NCBI GenBank assembly: GCA_013397695.1 | Contig: VYZI01000127.1 | Span: forward strand, 1,584,860 to 1,648,859 | DNA: 64,000 nucleotides | Origin: Centropus unirufus | Lineage: Eukaryota; Chordata; Aves; Cuculiformes; Centropidae | Direction of reading: 5' to 3' | Shown here: piece by piece, positions 26,531 to 39,890 of the stretch | How the letters are laid out: every line of letters begins with the position of its first letter | How positions within the stretch are numbered: position 1 is the first letter of the stretch | Program-made: the position numbers and the translations under genes | Notes under the pieces: generated by a model | The model's database searches: none | What the model saw: only the letters and a program-made list of their open reading frames with translations | Told to the model about the DNA's origin: nothing

Positions 26531-27544
26531 AACCCCCTGCATTTAAGGTTAGCTGGGTCCTTCACCAGTAAGATAATAGTGAAATTCATATCACCCCAAA
26601 CATTACTTTGGTCCATTCTCTCATACAGAAGTGCTATATCCTTTAATTAATTCCAGAGTGGTTATTAGATATCTCTTTCTGTCCTATCTATTCAACATAT
26701 GGTCTGCTGTCTGATTTACTCCTCAAATGTTGTGGTGACTACAAAATTATTAATTTACTCCTAGGCTCTAAATAAATTAGCTAAGTGCCTTAAAATATTA
26801 ATGCAACAACCATCACCTGATCTCATGAGACTAGATAGTACTATCTTCTGTTCCAGCTTGTGGAATAGAGGTACAGAAAAATTATTGCTAAATTAATCAA
26901 AAACACTCATTATTTTTACTGCCTAGTTTAAAAATCAGGACCCTATTTTCCAGAGTGTTATAAAAGTGCCACCTATTTCACACAATGAAGCTTAGCTTCA
27001 AATTACCTCTTTCAATCACAGATACTAGATCATTCTGGCATACCTTAACGTGAAATAGCTCATTTTGCAACCTTGATAGAGTTCTTCCATCATTCTTTCC
27101 CATGCAGGGTTGTTTGTGTGTTAATTTTGTATTCAATGCTCAAAGAACAGTCTTCTGGGCTTAACTCAGGACTGACTAGAGTATTTACTAAAGGCAGAAA
27201 TTCAGAAAAACCTTGCATCTAAAAGGTCAGGGCATATACATGGAGGCTTCAAATTTCTCCAGATTTCAGCAGACTGTTAGAGGCACAGTGAAAAACTTCC
27301 TTTGCATAAACCCCCCCAAACATTACCACAGTTATAAAGAAGAATTACATAGCCTGCAATATTACATTTTTATAAAGAGCAATATATTTTCTGCTAGCCT
27401 TTTTCTTGGCAACAGTTAAATACCAGTACTGAAATCATATATACAAGTAAAAACTCTCCACCAAAACAATAACAAAACCCCACCAAACCTACAGACCTTG
27501 TAGCAATGACACTGCCAATTCAGTTGTTTAAATATTCCTAGCTT

Positions 27545-28365
27545 AGAGAGTCACAAATCCACTGAGGCTGGAAGGGATCTCATGAGATCATCTAGACCAA
27601 TCACCCTGCTCAGTCAGGTAGAGCACGCTACCCTGGATTGTATCCTGTCTTCCATCTTCCAGCATGGAGACCTCACAATTTCTCTGAGCAATCTGTGCCA
27701 CTGCTGACCATGCATTAAAACAATATTTTTTTCTCATACATTTAAGCATAAATTCTTGTGTTTCAGATGGCATCCACTGGCTCTCTTGTCCTGTCACTGG
27801 GCACCCCTGGAAGATCCTGGCTCTGCCTTCTGTACTACTTCCATCAGTTATTTAAGCACATTGATAAGGACCCCTCAAAACTCCTGTTCTCCAAGTTGAA
27901 GAGTCCTAGGAATCTCAGCTTCTCCTGATATATCTGATACTCCAAGTCCTAAATCACCCTCACAGTACTACACTGGGCTGGCTCCAATTTGTCCATATCT
28001 CTCTTGTCCCAAGGAATCCAGAATGAAATCCAGCACTCTAGATGTGTCTCACCAGTTCTTAGTAGAGGGGAAGGACCACCTCCCTCATCCTGCTGTGAAT
28101 GCTTTTCATAATGCAGCCTGGGACACCGTGTACCTATTTCGCCACAAATGCATGTTGCTGGCTTACATTCAACTTAGTGTTCAACAGAGCCTGTCCCATA
28201 AAGCTGCTTTCCAGACAGTTTTGAACTCAAAGCTTGAACAAGTGTATGGGGTTACTCCTCCTCAGGAAGAGATGATTTGGCATTTCTCTACTGAACTTCA
28301 TTCACCAAGCTCCTGTTGTTCCCCTTCTGCAATCTGTTGAGGACCCTCTAAAAGGTAGCACAACC
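27545..28365 (-). repeat. CR1 LINE, longer 5'-truncated copy (about 0.8 kb)
   Basis: The left end (tccactgaggctggaaggga, then agatcatctagacc) is a diverged CR1 3' end read in reverse. Further blocks follow CR1 order: the region around 27895 (ccaagttgaagagtcctagg), 27990 (ggctccaatttgtccatatc), 28020 (ccagcactctagatgtgtct) and 28295 (gaacttcattcaccaagctc). It extends past the 3' UTR into what was reverse-transcriptase C-terminal sequence, now broken by stops and indels. Open frames inside it are remnants, not genes. Same orientation as UTRN. Confidence 0.85.
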
Positions 28366-28876
28366 ATTTGTGCTGTATATACAAGGTCTTATGGTCAGAA
28401 GGATGGGGAAACTTCTTAACACTTGAATTCATACAAAATTTATGGGTCAAGTATGTAGAATAAGTGCCAGCACACTATTCAGATACACTTTATATCAATA
28501 CAAGTATACTTGTCATTACAAAATCAATTGATAAGACCACTTTGAGCAGCTATTATTTGCTTGGATTCTTATGGAGGAAGTCTGAGCTGTTACACCTCTA
28601 TTAACTGGTTTAAAGCACTCACCCATCCTCAGTTAATACAACAGTGAAAGGCAGTATAAAAATTGCACGTTAGTGATCTCTGACCTATCTTCAAATAAAA
28701 GATACCATAACAATTGTAGCTTCCTGTCAATCACAATATTTTATTTAAGTCCATTTGTCCCTCTGTTTATATCTGAGCCCTCTCTCCCTAGGCAATAGAA
28801 ATGGATTAATTTACATTACTGTGTGATGTTGACACGTTTTCTCCTTCCCCAAGTGAACTGAAATTATATTTCTTTA

Positions 28877-28927
28877 GTGAGGAAGGGGAGAAGAAAGACA
28901 GGGAAGGGGAAGAAGGAAATAAAGAAA
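28877..28927 (+). repeat. Purine-rich tract
   Basis: About 50 bp of A and G with only an isolated T or C. Such tracts can adopt triplex structure, but it may be plain low complexity. Confidence 0.6.
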
Positions 28928-31511
28928 CCCTTGGTTTTCATAGTTGATTCTGTTGTCTGTGCTTATGCACCAGGCAAACTGGCCAATATTCCTGAACTAT
29001 GATCCTCTCACTGCACCTTCATCCACTTTCAGTCAGGAGGTGGCACAGAACCAAGAAGCAATGCAACTCAAACCTGCCAACATGGGCATTAAAAAAATAA
29101 ACATACACATAATTTCCAGGGATAGTAGGAGAATGTGCTGAAAGTGGATACTACAGAGAGTACTAGCTTAGTGGGGAATCGCCTAGATTATTGGGTCAAG
29201 TCATGGGAAGGTACCATGTTTCACAGGTAGAGAGGCTGGATTGGACCATATACAACTTGGTTGCCTAGTTTGGACCCTCCATCCAAGCAAAAGGCAAACA
29301 TTCAGCTCTTTCAGAGATCCAACACAGCTGTAGATAATGTCAAAATGCTACTTTATATGAAAACTGATGACCGTCACTACCACACAACAAACAGAAATGA
29401 AGGGGTGGGTGTGTGTCTGTGAGCTAGAAATGGTTGTCATATCAGCAGAGAAAGGAAGAACACTTTTATCCTACATCTTACTATGCATCTTATTACAAGA
29501 GATGCTGGAATTGGAGAATGCAGGAGAGGGAGGGAAGAACAGGTAACACAGATAAAAGGTAAAACAGACACAGCTATGCCTCATGGGTTCCCTTGCTAAT
29601 CCCACAACAAGTGGACACCAAATAAATGAAACTATTATTTCAACATCACTGCATCAGGCACAAGCTGAGTGGAGCACTTGGGAATCACATAATGTAATTT
29701 AGTACTACTCAGCCATGGGATCATATCAGCTGCAAAACAGCATGCTAAATCCTAAAACTAATGTTACTTTTGCCAAAGAAATTCCAAATATCTAGGAAAT
29801 TCATTGACAAGCAGTAAAGAAGTAATCAAATTATCTTAAGGTATGTCTTTCCACAAAAACAAGTTTAGCAAACTTTCCAAAAACATTCCATAATCACGCA
29901 ACTGACACATGCAAACTTCATTCCTTTTCCTAATATAAGGAAAATATAGTTGTTTACTTGGTTGAGTTAGGACCCAAAACTCCTGTCACGGGGAAATAGA
30001 ATCTACACCATAGTCAAAACAGAGGCTTGTGACACCTGTAAATTATAAATGTACTGATCAGGATATAATTGATATTAGGTTATTGAATAAGGTACAAAAC
30101 TATTGTTACCAACAGTGGCTTGCAAGTATTCTGTAACCCCACGATGGCATAGCCAGCTATAATATATAAACATTTCATTTAAGTGTGTGAACAATGTGAA
30201 CACCAAAGGGGCAAACACTGATGGGCACACAGCAGGACACAGGAGTTAGCCAGAAAATGAAAAGCTGCCAGTCAGAGGACAAGATTAAGTACAGGAGATT
30301 GCAAACAAGAATACACAATGACGGGCAAATCAACAGAAAACATGATAAACAATATCAAGTCTAGAAGAAACATGTCCTCTGAGGGCGGGGGGCAAGAGCA
30401 CGAAAACATCAGGTGCTAGCAAGGAATACTGCAGAACTGAGATGAGCCCCTTTCAGTTCTGACTTCTGTCAAAGAGCTCTCAAGCTTGGTCAATGTTGAC
30501 ACTACAATTAAGAACCAACACATACAGTAGCTACCATAATCCAGCAACAGGAGGCAGCTTGGCACATCTCTGAAGGTCTTCACAGATGCCACCCCTTGCT
30601 CAACCACAGAGTTGTCAAAGGAGCTGATCTGCCTGCCCTACAGAGGGCCATGTCCTTCCTAGAATGTTCCTTACTGCTATCGTAGTCTGTCAAGGTGCAC
30701 CTGCAGAGTCCTCTATTAATCAAGAGAGCTATTATCAATAGAGGGTATAAAGCTGGAGTGCATGCAGAAAGTTTTCATCGGTCACTGTCAAAACCAGGGC
30801 ATAGAGTTAAGGCTAACTGAGCAGGTATTTTATCATTCTTACTCCTCAAAAGTTCAGATTTTGCTGAACTTCACATGCTGGCAAAGCCTGAGATATTAAC
30901 TCAGCTTGGTGTTGGAATTTGCCAGGTGTATAAGTGCAACAAGAAATAACAAAGTTCTAATTCCCCAGGGGAAGTGCTGGCCATAGAGAATGCTCATGAA
31001 TGACAGCTTAGATCATATGGAAAAGTCAGCACATGTACCATACCATAGACTAACACACCAAAGAAGTTAAAAGAATGCATTATTAAAAGCATTCTATCAT
31101 CACAAAAATCAGGAAAACTTTCAAGATGAAATACAAGCAGCCATAACCATTGCAAGACCTTAAAATTGGGGCATGTAAAAGCTTCTTCATGGACATTGGG
31201 TAACTTTGATTGAAATATTGTCATCACGTGCAATTCATCTATGTGTTCTGTATTAAGTATGACAGACTTTTAACACCCCGTAACTTATTTTAGATATTTT
31301 ATTTATTCCGTTAATACTTAAGGTTATCAGTCCATTTCATATAAATGACTTTTGGAGATTTAAGCAGATTAGGCAGTATATATTCCAGAAAAATAGCCAC
31401 CAGCTATCACATTTGGACAACTTAAACATAGGCCTGGCCAAATGATTTCATAGAGCAAACAACTTCTGCACAGCTTCCATTGTAAAATGCAACACAATGA
31501 TTTATAATTTC

Positions 31512-31551
31512 ATTAAAAAAAAAACCAAAACAAAAAAACCCCAAAACCAAA
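31512..31551. repeat. A/C low-complexity tract
   Basis: Runs of A separated by CC, about 40 bp, with no recognised source element. Confidence 0.75.
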
Positions 31552-33264
31552 CTATTCTCTGCACTAACCAAACTAAGAAACTTTAACTTTGGAAAACGTT
31601 TACAGAGCAGATGTTGCTGACTGGAACAACCTTTGAATCCTTAAAGAAGTAAAAGTCACCAGGCAAATTTTATGTCTCTCTTCTGCTCAGCTTGAAGAAT
31701 GAATCATTCCTGATGCGTCAGAAAATACCACGACATCTTGCCCGGTATTTCTAAAAATAAATTGGTTCTTTTTAAGGGCCAACGACATATGTAGGTAAGT
31801 TGGAAGAACTACCAAGTTTGCCATCAGTCTGTGAATCAGTAATTAAATCTCAAGTTAATAGCATGTGACTAACAGATGCTTTTTTGTAGGCAGTTTAATG
31901 ATTTGAAACACTGTATAATCCCAGTGCAATAAACAATGCAAATGCCAAGACACAAATTAGTTTTTTCCTAAAGGCCAATTAAAGAAAAAAGGCAGCTCAA
32001 AATTGGTCCCTGTTTTTTTTTTTTCTTTTCTCATGCACCCTCCCCTGCCCTGGACTGGATTTGAAAAGGGAGCAGGGAAACGCACTATAAGAGATAAAAT
32101 TGTTTCAGAAAACCTTCGTCCTCCATTTTTGAAAGTTTGACTAAAGACCAAAGTCTTTAGTCAGATCGAAGAATTATCTACATTAAAGCTTTCAATGTAA
32201 TAATCAAGGGGAAACAGGAGCAGCAGGAAATGGTAATAAAAGAAAGGGTTGTTGCTTACTATGCGCATGTTTAATATGAACAGATTATACAACTGACTTC
32301 TACCTGAAGTTAAGAAGCAAAGATAAGCCAAAAAAACCATAGCGGGTATGTGATGAATCGATAAAGAACTCCAACTGGTACATCCAAAAAATTCTCTGAC
32401 ACTATTAAGTCTCTTATTCTAAATAACCAATGGCATTCAAGTCAAGCAACACATTCAATCCAGTGCTTTATTTGCAAGTGGTGTGTTTATTCATCCATAA
32501 TACAGAGCTCTGCAAAATGAAAGTATTTGCAGGAAGAAGTCCCAGTCATTATTTGATGCACCCCCCACTATCCCAGCAGTAACCATGAGGAGTCCAACGA
32601 AAATAAGTGCCACAATATTAAAATACAATATCCTAGTGCCAAATCATAATAGGAAGTCAGCATATAAATGATAAATGATTGCATATACTCTGCTCCCTCC
32701 TTCCCTCTTCCCTACCGCAAAATCTTAAATAAAACTAAAGTAAAATTTCAAAATCCACAAAGTATAGGACTAGTGGCATGTAATCATCTGGGTGGAAAAA
32801 AAAGCTATGACGTGTTAGAATTCAGCACCAATTAAGTGAGTGAACATAAGCAAAGATAATGGATACAACAAGAAGTAACACCTCTCTTTTGCAAAGCCAG
32901 GTATAAGAATTTCTGCCATTACTTCAGAAATAGTTCTGCTCTTTCCATCTTCAGAGGGGGAGAAAGGAAAGAAATTTGTTAACCAACCTCACCCAGCTTA
33001 GAAATTCCAATTTGTGATTTTGTGTATAACTCTGAAATAAAGTGTATATGGAATTAGACACACTGACATGGCCACTTCATGTACTGCACTACTGTGTCTT
33101 TAGTCAGGCTCTAGAAGAGTCCTGAAATGCCTTTGCCTATGCAACATAAGAATATGCATTTTAGGCAACAGAGGAACTAATGGAAACCAGATCTTTTCCC
33201 AGTTTTCACTATAGAAGGGAGATGAGAACACCACTAAGAAAAATGAGCAAAATCATATCTCAAA

Positions 33265-33316
33265 AGCACAACTAAATAAAAACATACTGAAGCACAACTG
33301 AATAAAAACATACTGA
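33265..33316. repeat. 26-bp tandem duplication
   Basis: Two adjacent units (33265-33290 and 33291-33316) starting agcacaact and ending aaaacatactga differ at one base (actaaa against actgaa). Confidence 0.95.
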
Positions 33317-33791
33317 TTCATGATATTTGGATCATAACGGCTGACACAGTGTGGGGCAGGGCAGAGAGGCCAGAGTTGAACACTCAGCAGAAGAAAGAAT
33401 TGTGTAGGAGCTCAGAAAGGATCGGCCAAACCCATAAGGGGCTGCATAAGTGGTCTTTTTCATATCCTTCGAAACTGGGTGCTCTCTCTGGGAATAGCAG
33501 ATGTACATTTAAATAAACTCACAAGTTTTTACTGAAGCATTCTGAAACATTCTTGATGCAAACTCATAATTTATCAGGGAAACACTGCTATGCTGTGAGG
33601 ACCAGGGCAAGGGGAGCACACAGCACCAGCACTCAGAAATGACACAAGGCAGGAGCGACACACACAGGAAGTGAGCTGGGACCAGGACCCCACTAAACTT
33701 CCAGAATCAGAGCTGATTTAGTGCTTAAATCAAAGCAGCTAACACATGACAGAGGATTTGGGACCGGGAGCTCCATCAGGATGATAGCATG

Positions 33792-33812
33792 CACTTAATT
33801 ACTAATTAAGTG
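33792..33812. promoter_or_regulatory. Perfect palindrome with homeodomain-type half sites
   Basis: Ten-base arms cacttaatta and taattaagtg flank a single C with no mismatch. Each arm contains TAATTA, a homeodomain core, and CACTTAA, resembling NK2-class sites. A regulatory role is only inferred. Confidence 0.35.
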
Positions 33813-34305
33813 TAAAGTAAATAACAAAACTGTCCCAACCTGGGGCAGAAATATGAGCTGATAGAAACAGGAAACAATCTGGGCAATTTGGAACATTTGC
33901 AGAAGGAACAGAGCTAAAGCAGCATATTCGGTTCTCTACTCACATATATTTCACACTTCTGAAACCCTTGCAATGTTTCTTTTTTAAGCAGTATAACGAT
34001 AGTTCAGTGTATCTGAGCAGGACAGCATAAGAAACTTCTCATTTCAAGCAACTGCACTTCCATGATTGAGTCAAAATTATTAAGATATGACTTTTTACTA
34101 AAGAACATCTTAAGGCTTTATCATTTTTCTGTTATCATTTCCTCAAGAAAGTAACTCAGAAATAAACCCAAAATAGTTCTCCAAGTCTAGCATTTTTGAC
34201 AAGTCACATGCAAATCTCACCAACTCCATCTCCATGAATTGTATTTTCTACTACATATAATTCCCTGTGTAGGCTCTGTGAATAATTTTATTTGTTCTTA
34301 CTTAC

Positions 34306-34507
34306 CTATCATATACATTGAGTAGCCAGTTAAGACACATGTCTACACAGAGAGGGACATTCACCATATCGTCGTGTTTCTCTTCAAGTCCGCTGTAGAT
34401 AGTAGTAAGACAGCTGATCATGTCCTGGACACCAATGAGCTGGTCATTTTGACTCAACTTGTGCTGTTTGAAAACTTCGCTTGTTGTGTTCAGATCCAAC
34501 AGGTCCA
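34306..34507 (-). CDS. UTRN: UTRN exon equivalent to dystrophin exon 65 (EF-hand-like region 1)
   Basis: This 202-bp exon encodes about 67 residues, including LNTTSEVFKQHKLSQNDQL and VNVPLCVDMCLNWLLNVYD. It forms the first EF-hand-like helical module, which in dystrophin does not need calcium and helps bind beta-dystroglycan. The N-T-T and F-K-Q-H-K-L pattern is utrophin-specific. The acceptor is ttgtttttag and the donor gtaagt. The exon leaves AG, which joins the T of the next exon to give Ser, where I recall Thr in the human protein. Confidence 0.97.
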
Positions 34508-37500
34508 CTAAAAACAAATTATTTTTTAAAAAAAGGCATTAATAAAGATGCTCAAGCATACTATTAACAATCCCTGTTCATGTGCATATTGTAGCAAATG
34601 CTGCAAACAATTAGATGACAACTAGCTTTCCTTTAGTAACATTATATTGAAAAAATGTTAGAAATCAACAGCATTTTCAAAATATGTATTCTAAAAAAAT
34701 GAATCAATAAGAACACCACAATGGCACTGGACCAGTCAGAAAAAATTTAAAAAGCCACTCAGGTAGTCTGTGCAATTAGAGGATCCTAACTTGAATTGTA
34801 CACACTATGGGAATCCAATAGGCTTAGGGGGTTCTCCACATTTACCATAAAGGAGAATCCCACTAAATGACTATTTTGATTAAATGTAAAGCAAAGTAAA
34901 TTCTTAGGTAAAAATGCTCTCTTGAATGCAGTAAGAATTTATAGAAGTCTGATTCATTGAACAGCAATTGCTAAATTAAGGCCTAAAAGAAAGGAAAGCG
35001 GGGACACACGGAATTATTTATTGTAGTTTACCAGAACACTAAATTCTACATTTTCATGGAAAATACTTTGATCGTCTTTCTTACAACATGCTTTCCATAA
35101 GCAGATGGTGATGGATATCCTAAAAGAGCAAAGCTTTTGCTGCCAAACCCACACAAATGTGTCCACAATTGTGAAAATCTGGAGTTTGCATAGAGAAACT
35201 AAAAACTGTCAATAGGCTCTACTAATTCCTTTTGTAAAGAAGTGTAAAAGAGGAAACTAATCTTGGCATGCAAGAAGGAAGAAAAAGGTAAGTCCAAGCA
35301 TTGTGTGATTGTCAGTGACTTTTTTTGACAGAATCAAGGACTTTAGCAAAAAAAATAAATAGTTGCAATGTATCAGTATGCTTGCCGCAGTGTATACAAC
35401 ATGAAGCTGAAGTATATTCTGAGCTCACACAGAGCTGTTTCTGGACAGTCAGTAACACATTTACACTATAAATGTCATCTCTCAAAAGGAAATGAAACAT
35501 GACAATCCAAGACGTGTTGTAAATTGCTCTGCACCCATGATGTTAAATAAGGACCCCAGAAGGGCAGTCTCTGAAAAGCAGGCAAGTCAAGCTTGGACTG
35601 AAAAATAAGTACAGCAGAAAAAAAGCAGGAGCAAGAAAACACTAACCACTACGAGCAATTCTGTCAAGAACTTGATGAGCAGCTACCAAAACACAAGCTT
35701 ATGGGCCAGAAGGTTACATTCCCAATCCCATTTCCTCAATCTACCCTTCCTAACATCACTGTAAAATGACAAACAGTGCTTCCACAGCCCTTATTTTTCT
35801 CTCACTCACTGACACCGGTACATTCTGTTCTGACTTTACAGCCTCAGACTAGCAGGGGTTTACATTTGTTCTGCTTTTTATTTTCTTTTCTTCCAGAAGC
35901 CCATCTCTTGGCCTTGCAAACAAATGGCAGTCATGTATTTACCAAACAGCCAGACAGCTAATTGCAACACAACACCTTGCCACTAGTTTGACCTGAGTTA
36001 GCCAAGGTATTTGACAGTACACTGCAGCATAATCTTCTAAAGGAGCTGGAAAATATGCAAAACACTGGAAAACTCAGACATATTTAAAACCAAACAAAAA
36101 AAAACCCCACAATGCAATACAGATTATTTTTTGAGGGGGGTGAAGCCAGGTGCAAAACTAACATGCCATTCAGTCATATAAATATTACAATAAAGGTAGA
36201 TAGGCACATTCCATGCTTTTCCTTCATGAACTAAAAAAAAACCTTCAAAATTATTGCAGCCAGTTCAGTGGTGGTATTTTGTTTTTTCAACCAGTTTTTT
36301 AACGTACTCAACATTTGGCTAAATGCAGGTAAGGAGCTATCAAAAATGGACTGACAGCACGGAATGCTTGCCTTTTTTAAAGCCAATGAAACCTTGGAAT
36401 TCTCTGGAATGCCAGAAAGTTGTATCTCACTTGGCTTGGCTTAGCATTGCCACCCTTGCATGGAAAACAGCAATTCAACAGACCCTGGCGTAAGGCTGCT
36501 AACTTTACATCTTGATCTACAGGCATTAAGGTGTCACATTCACATTTCTGCCAGAGGATTCAAGAGGGAATTGGGAAAAGTACTTTCAGTATTTTCACAT
36601 TAAAATGATACTCTGCTGCTGTACTAATGCAAATGAAGCAAAGCTTATATTCTGGTTGACACCACTCAGAGAACAACCAGAGGAAAATACTTCTGTCTCT
36701 ACTTACTCCAGTACTCACTTGGCTGAATGGACTGTGGGTACAGACAGTTTTCTGCTATGGCACAGTCAATGTGAAGAGGGATTATTTTCTCATTACATTT
36801 TCATTTCTGGAAGATTTAAAATAAACTGTGTTTATGCATATGGGGGAAAGCTAACCTGAAACTCACATGCTGCTGCTGGCAAGATGTCTACTGTACATAG
36901 CTTTTAGGCTATTTTTGCAGTAGCACTCTGCATCTGCTCAAATGGGCTGAAGGACCAACGCTGCTATTAACCAACAAATGGACACAAGGGTCCTTTCTAC
37001 AGCAAAATGACTTTCCCAAAGGAAAACTATAAACAGAAACACCACATCATTCAGCATGGTTCAAGCAGATTTGAGTGACTGACTCAGAGGCAAGTAATGA
37101 CATGCAGCTGCTAATGGCAAATTTGAGAATGCTGTAATCCCACAGCAAATAAGCAGGCAATGCAATGGAGTATTTGTATTAGAAAGACCTTGTGAATGAT
37201 AGCAGTTCCTGTAAAAAGCTACACGGCCCTCCCTTTTAGCCTGGTGTGCCTTAATGTTTGTTCATTAGGATTGTGCAGTTGATATTCCTATTAGCATTCT
37301 TAAATTTTAAATCACCTAGAGGAGCTCAGTGACAGAAATTCTGAATATACATGCTTGCTTTGTTCACTTTTTTCCCATCCAGTGCTACACTTCAGTATCT
37401 GGGGCAATATAATTTCTTGAAAGTGCGCTAAAATATGCTGCACAAGAATAAAATATTACAGTCAGGGCCTAGCACTGTATCACTGCCCCGTACAATTGCA

Positions 37501-37792
37501 ACACAGTATAGCCTCTTTGGACCCATTCTTTTTCTACTACAGTAGGAATGTGCCCTCAGTACACCTGCCTTACACAACCAGAGACAGACAAGCTAATCAA
37601 GATTATTTTCCTTCCAACATGCAACCTTCCTCAGCTTCCTGCAAAACACACATTGGTGCATACACATGTATATCAGTCCCTGCAGGAATCTATTGTGCAA
37701 AAAAACAGAAGAAAATGAAACGTGACACTACTTGCCTGCTTCTTAAGGAGAGTAGGGGCAGTGGGAGCAAATAACTTCGCCAAAACCATGAG

Positions 37793-37824
37793 GAAAGGTA
37801 CAGCAGAGGGAAGGTACAGCAGAG
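37793..37824. repeat. 16-bp tandem duplication
   Basis: Units gaaaggtacagcagag and ggaaggtacagcagag lie side by side with one difference. Confidence 0.9.
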
Positions 37825-39807
37825 ATTTGGCATCAGCAGGTTTTCCAAAGTATGGCTTGCAAAATACGTACCCTTGAACCTCCTTGCATAGCATTACTCC
37901 TGTGTTACCAGTCCTTACTGCCAAGTCAAAAAATCTATCAGGTGCAAGTGGGACTCTGCTTCCTGCTTCAGCTCTACCCTTGGAGTTCTCACCAAAAGGC
38001 TATTGCAGTAATACAGAGACTGTGGCTATGACAGCAATGTCACTTTTTAGTGTACAATGATCTCATTGTGATTTGTTTGGACATTTTCTTTGCCTTAGCA
38101 CATATGCCTTCCCAAAGGCTTCTGCATCTAAACACCTTTGAAAGCCATCCATAGTTAAAATTACAGGAAATGCACTAGAAAACTAAAGGAATCCAGACAG
38201 AATGGCAAAGGCACAGAAGATGACTCTTTCCCTACCTTAGAACAAAACCACCAACAAAAAAAGTCAAGAAAACAATTCTAGATAGGGCTTACCCCTCTCC
38301 CCTTCCTAAGAGAGGTGGTTGTTACCCCATGCTGCATCTTGGCTATTCCATCATTCACTCATAGGATAGAAAGAGGCCAAGAATCATCACAGTCAAAGGG
38401 AATTTAACCTGCCCCCTAGCAAGAAATAATTTCCTAAGCAAACATTGACAAAAGGAAAAGCATTGATTATATTTTTGAAGGCAGTCATAAAACTGTCCCA
38501 GGTCATAGTGAGATACAGAAAGAAAATTCTTGTAGGGTTTAGCTTTGTGCACAATCTGTAACGACTTCCTTAAAATACCACAAACTTGTGTTCTCATTGA
38601 TCCAACCAATCTTCGGTCAATACGTGCATGCAAGATTTTTTTGGTTGTTTTCTCTTGTCATGACATAAAGATGGAGCAAGCAGACAGTTTCATAAATGAG
38701 GCAGATTTGGTTTGTAGAGATGACTGATTTACTCCAGCCTCTTTCAAACTCGAATATTCTGATTTCTTTCTATTTCCCTCTGTCCTCTTTCTGCCTCCCA
38801 ACCCTGAAACTGGAGACACAGAGGATACTTTTGAAATCTGTGAATGAGGAAAGCTAACCACTGCAGTTATTACAGAAATTGATATATTTTTGCAGTGAAA
38901 GCAAGAGCAGTAAGTATGATCCTCCTCAAAGCTTATTAGAAGTAATGAAAGTGAAGCTTATTCTATGCAGGCTGCTAGACAATCTGTATGCCTGTCAGAA
39001 ATAGGCAGCATGCTTAACATCCATCATGCGCAGTGCCTTTTTTCACTCTTCCCTGGGGAGCAGCATGCACAAGAAGAATTTTACTTTGCTTTCTGGTTTC
39101 TCGCTTTGCTAGCAGTTTTCAGGTACATGTTCATACTTTATACTTTGCGCATTGATAAGCAGAAATCTAGTAATGTTCTTTAGTCATGCTGGGATATGAA
39201 ACTCTAGCCTTGGGTGGAGCCACATCTCTTGTACAGAGAAGGTCCAAAGATTTTCTTTCAACACCATCAAACAATCTGTAAAAGGACAGGTTCTGCTTTT
39301 CCTAAACATAAGACCTTGAATTCAAGTTCTCAAATTCTATGAGAAGCCAGCATAGTATGTGAAGAAGTGGTGAGAGATACCCCCAAGAGTCTGTGCTGTT
39401 GCATAGATGCACTCCAGCTTTCTGGAGTAGCTAGCTACCATCTCAGGCAACTTCATCTGGTGTAATGCATATCTGAAACCCACCCAAGAAGGTACTGCCA
39501 AGAACAGGCTGCTGACTTCTAGACTGGAAAGGAAATTAGCCACCTGGAGGGCAGAAAGGGACCTTTCCTTTTATACACCTTAATCTTTGAAATGAAGTAG
39601 TTTTGACAGCTGAGCCTACTCAGTAGAGACCTATCCTTTTCTGCTGATGAAATCTCTGTGCTCTTCAGAAGGAAGAGCAAGTGAATTATTAGATAGCTAA
39701 AGGACAGGCATAAAAGGCAAAACAGGTCTGGGCAGAAAGACCAACATCCATAAGAAACACATATTTATTTCCTCTCTAAGATACTTCCCCACATCTCCAA
39801 TATATAT

Positions 39808-39890
39808 GGGAGGTGTCTCTGTCCATGGCAGGGGAGGGACGATCTTTAAAGTCCCTTCCAATCCAAACCGAATATGGTTCTATATAACTG
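39808..39890 (+). repeat. CR1 LINE, short 3' fragment
   Basis: Reads gtccatggcagggg, then gatctttaaagtcccttcca and a degenerate atggttctat tail. This is the sense strand of the CR1 3' end. It is opposite in direction to UTRN and is a short, old remnant. Confidence 0.75.

Larger units (their letters stand above)
25676..34305 (-). other. Intron between exons 65- and 66-equivalents (8.6 kb)
   Basis: Holds the (CA)n microsatellite near 26487-26530, the longest CR1 fragment of the window (27545-28365), a purine-rich tract near 28877-28927, an A/C-rich run near 31512, a 26-bp tandem duplication at 33265-33316 and a perfect palindrome at 33792-33812. No exon or RNA gene was seen. Confidence 0.85.

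Noticed and set aside
28023..28340. Plus-strand open frame of 105 codons
   Set aside because: It lies inside the CR1 copy at 27545-28365 and is antisense LINE remnant.
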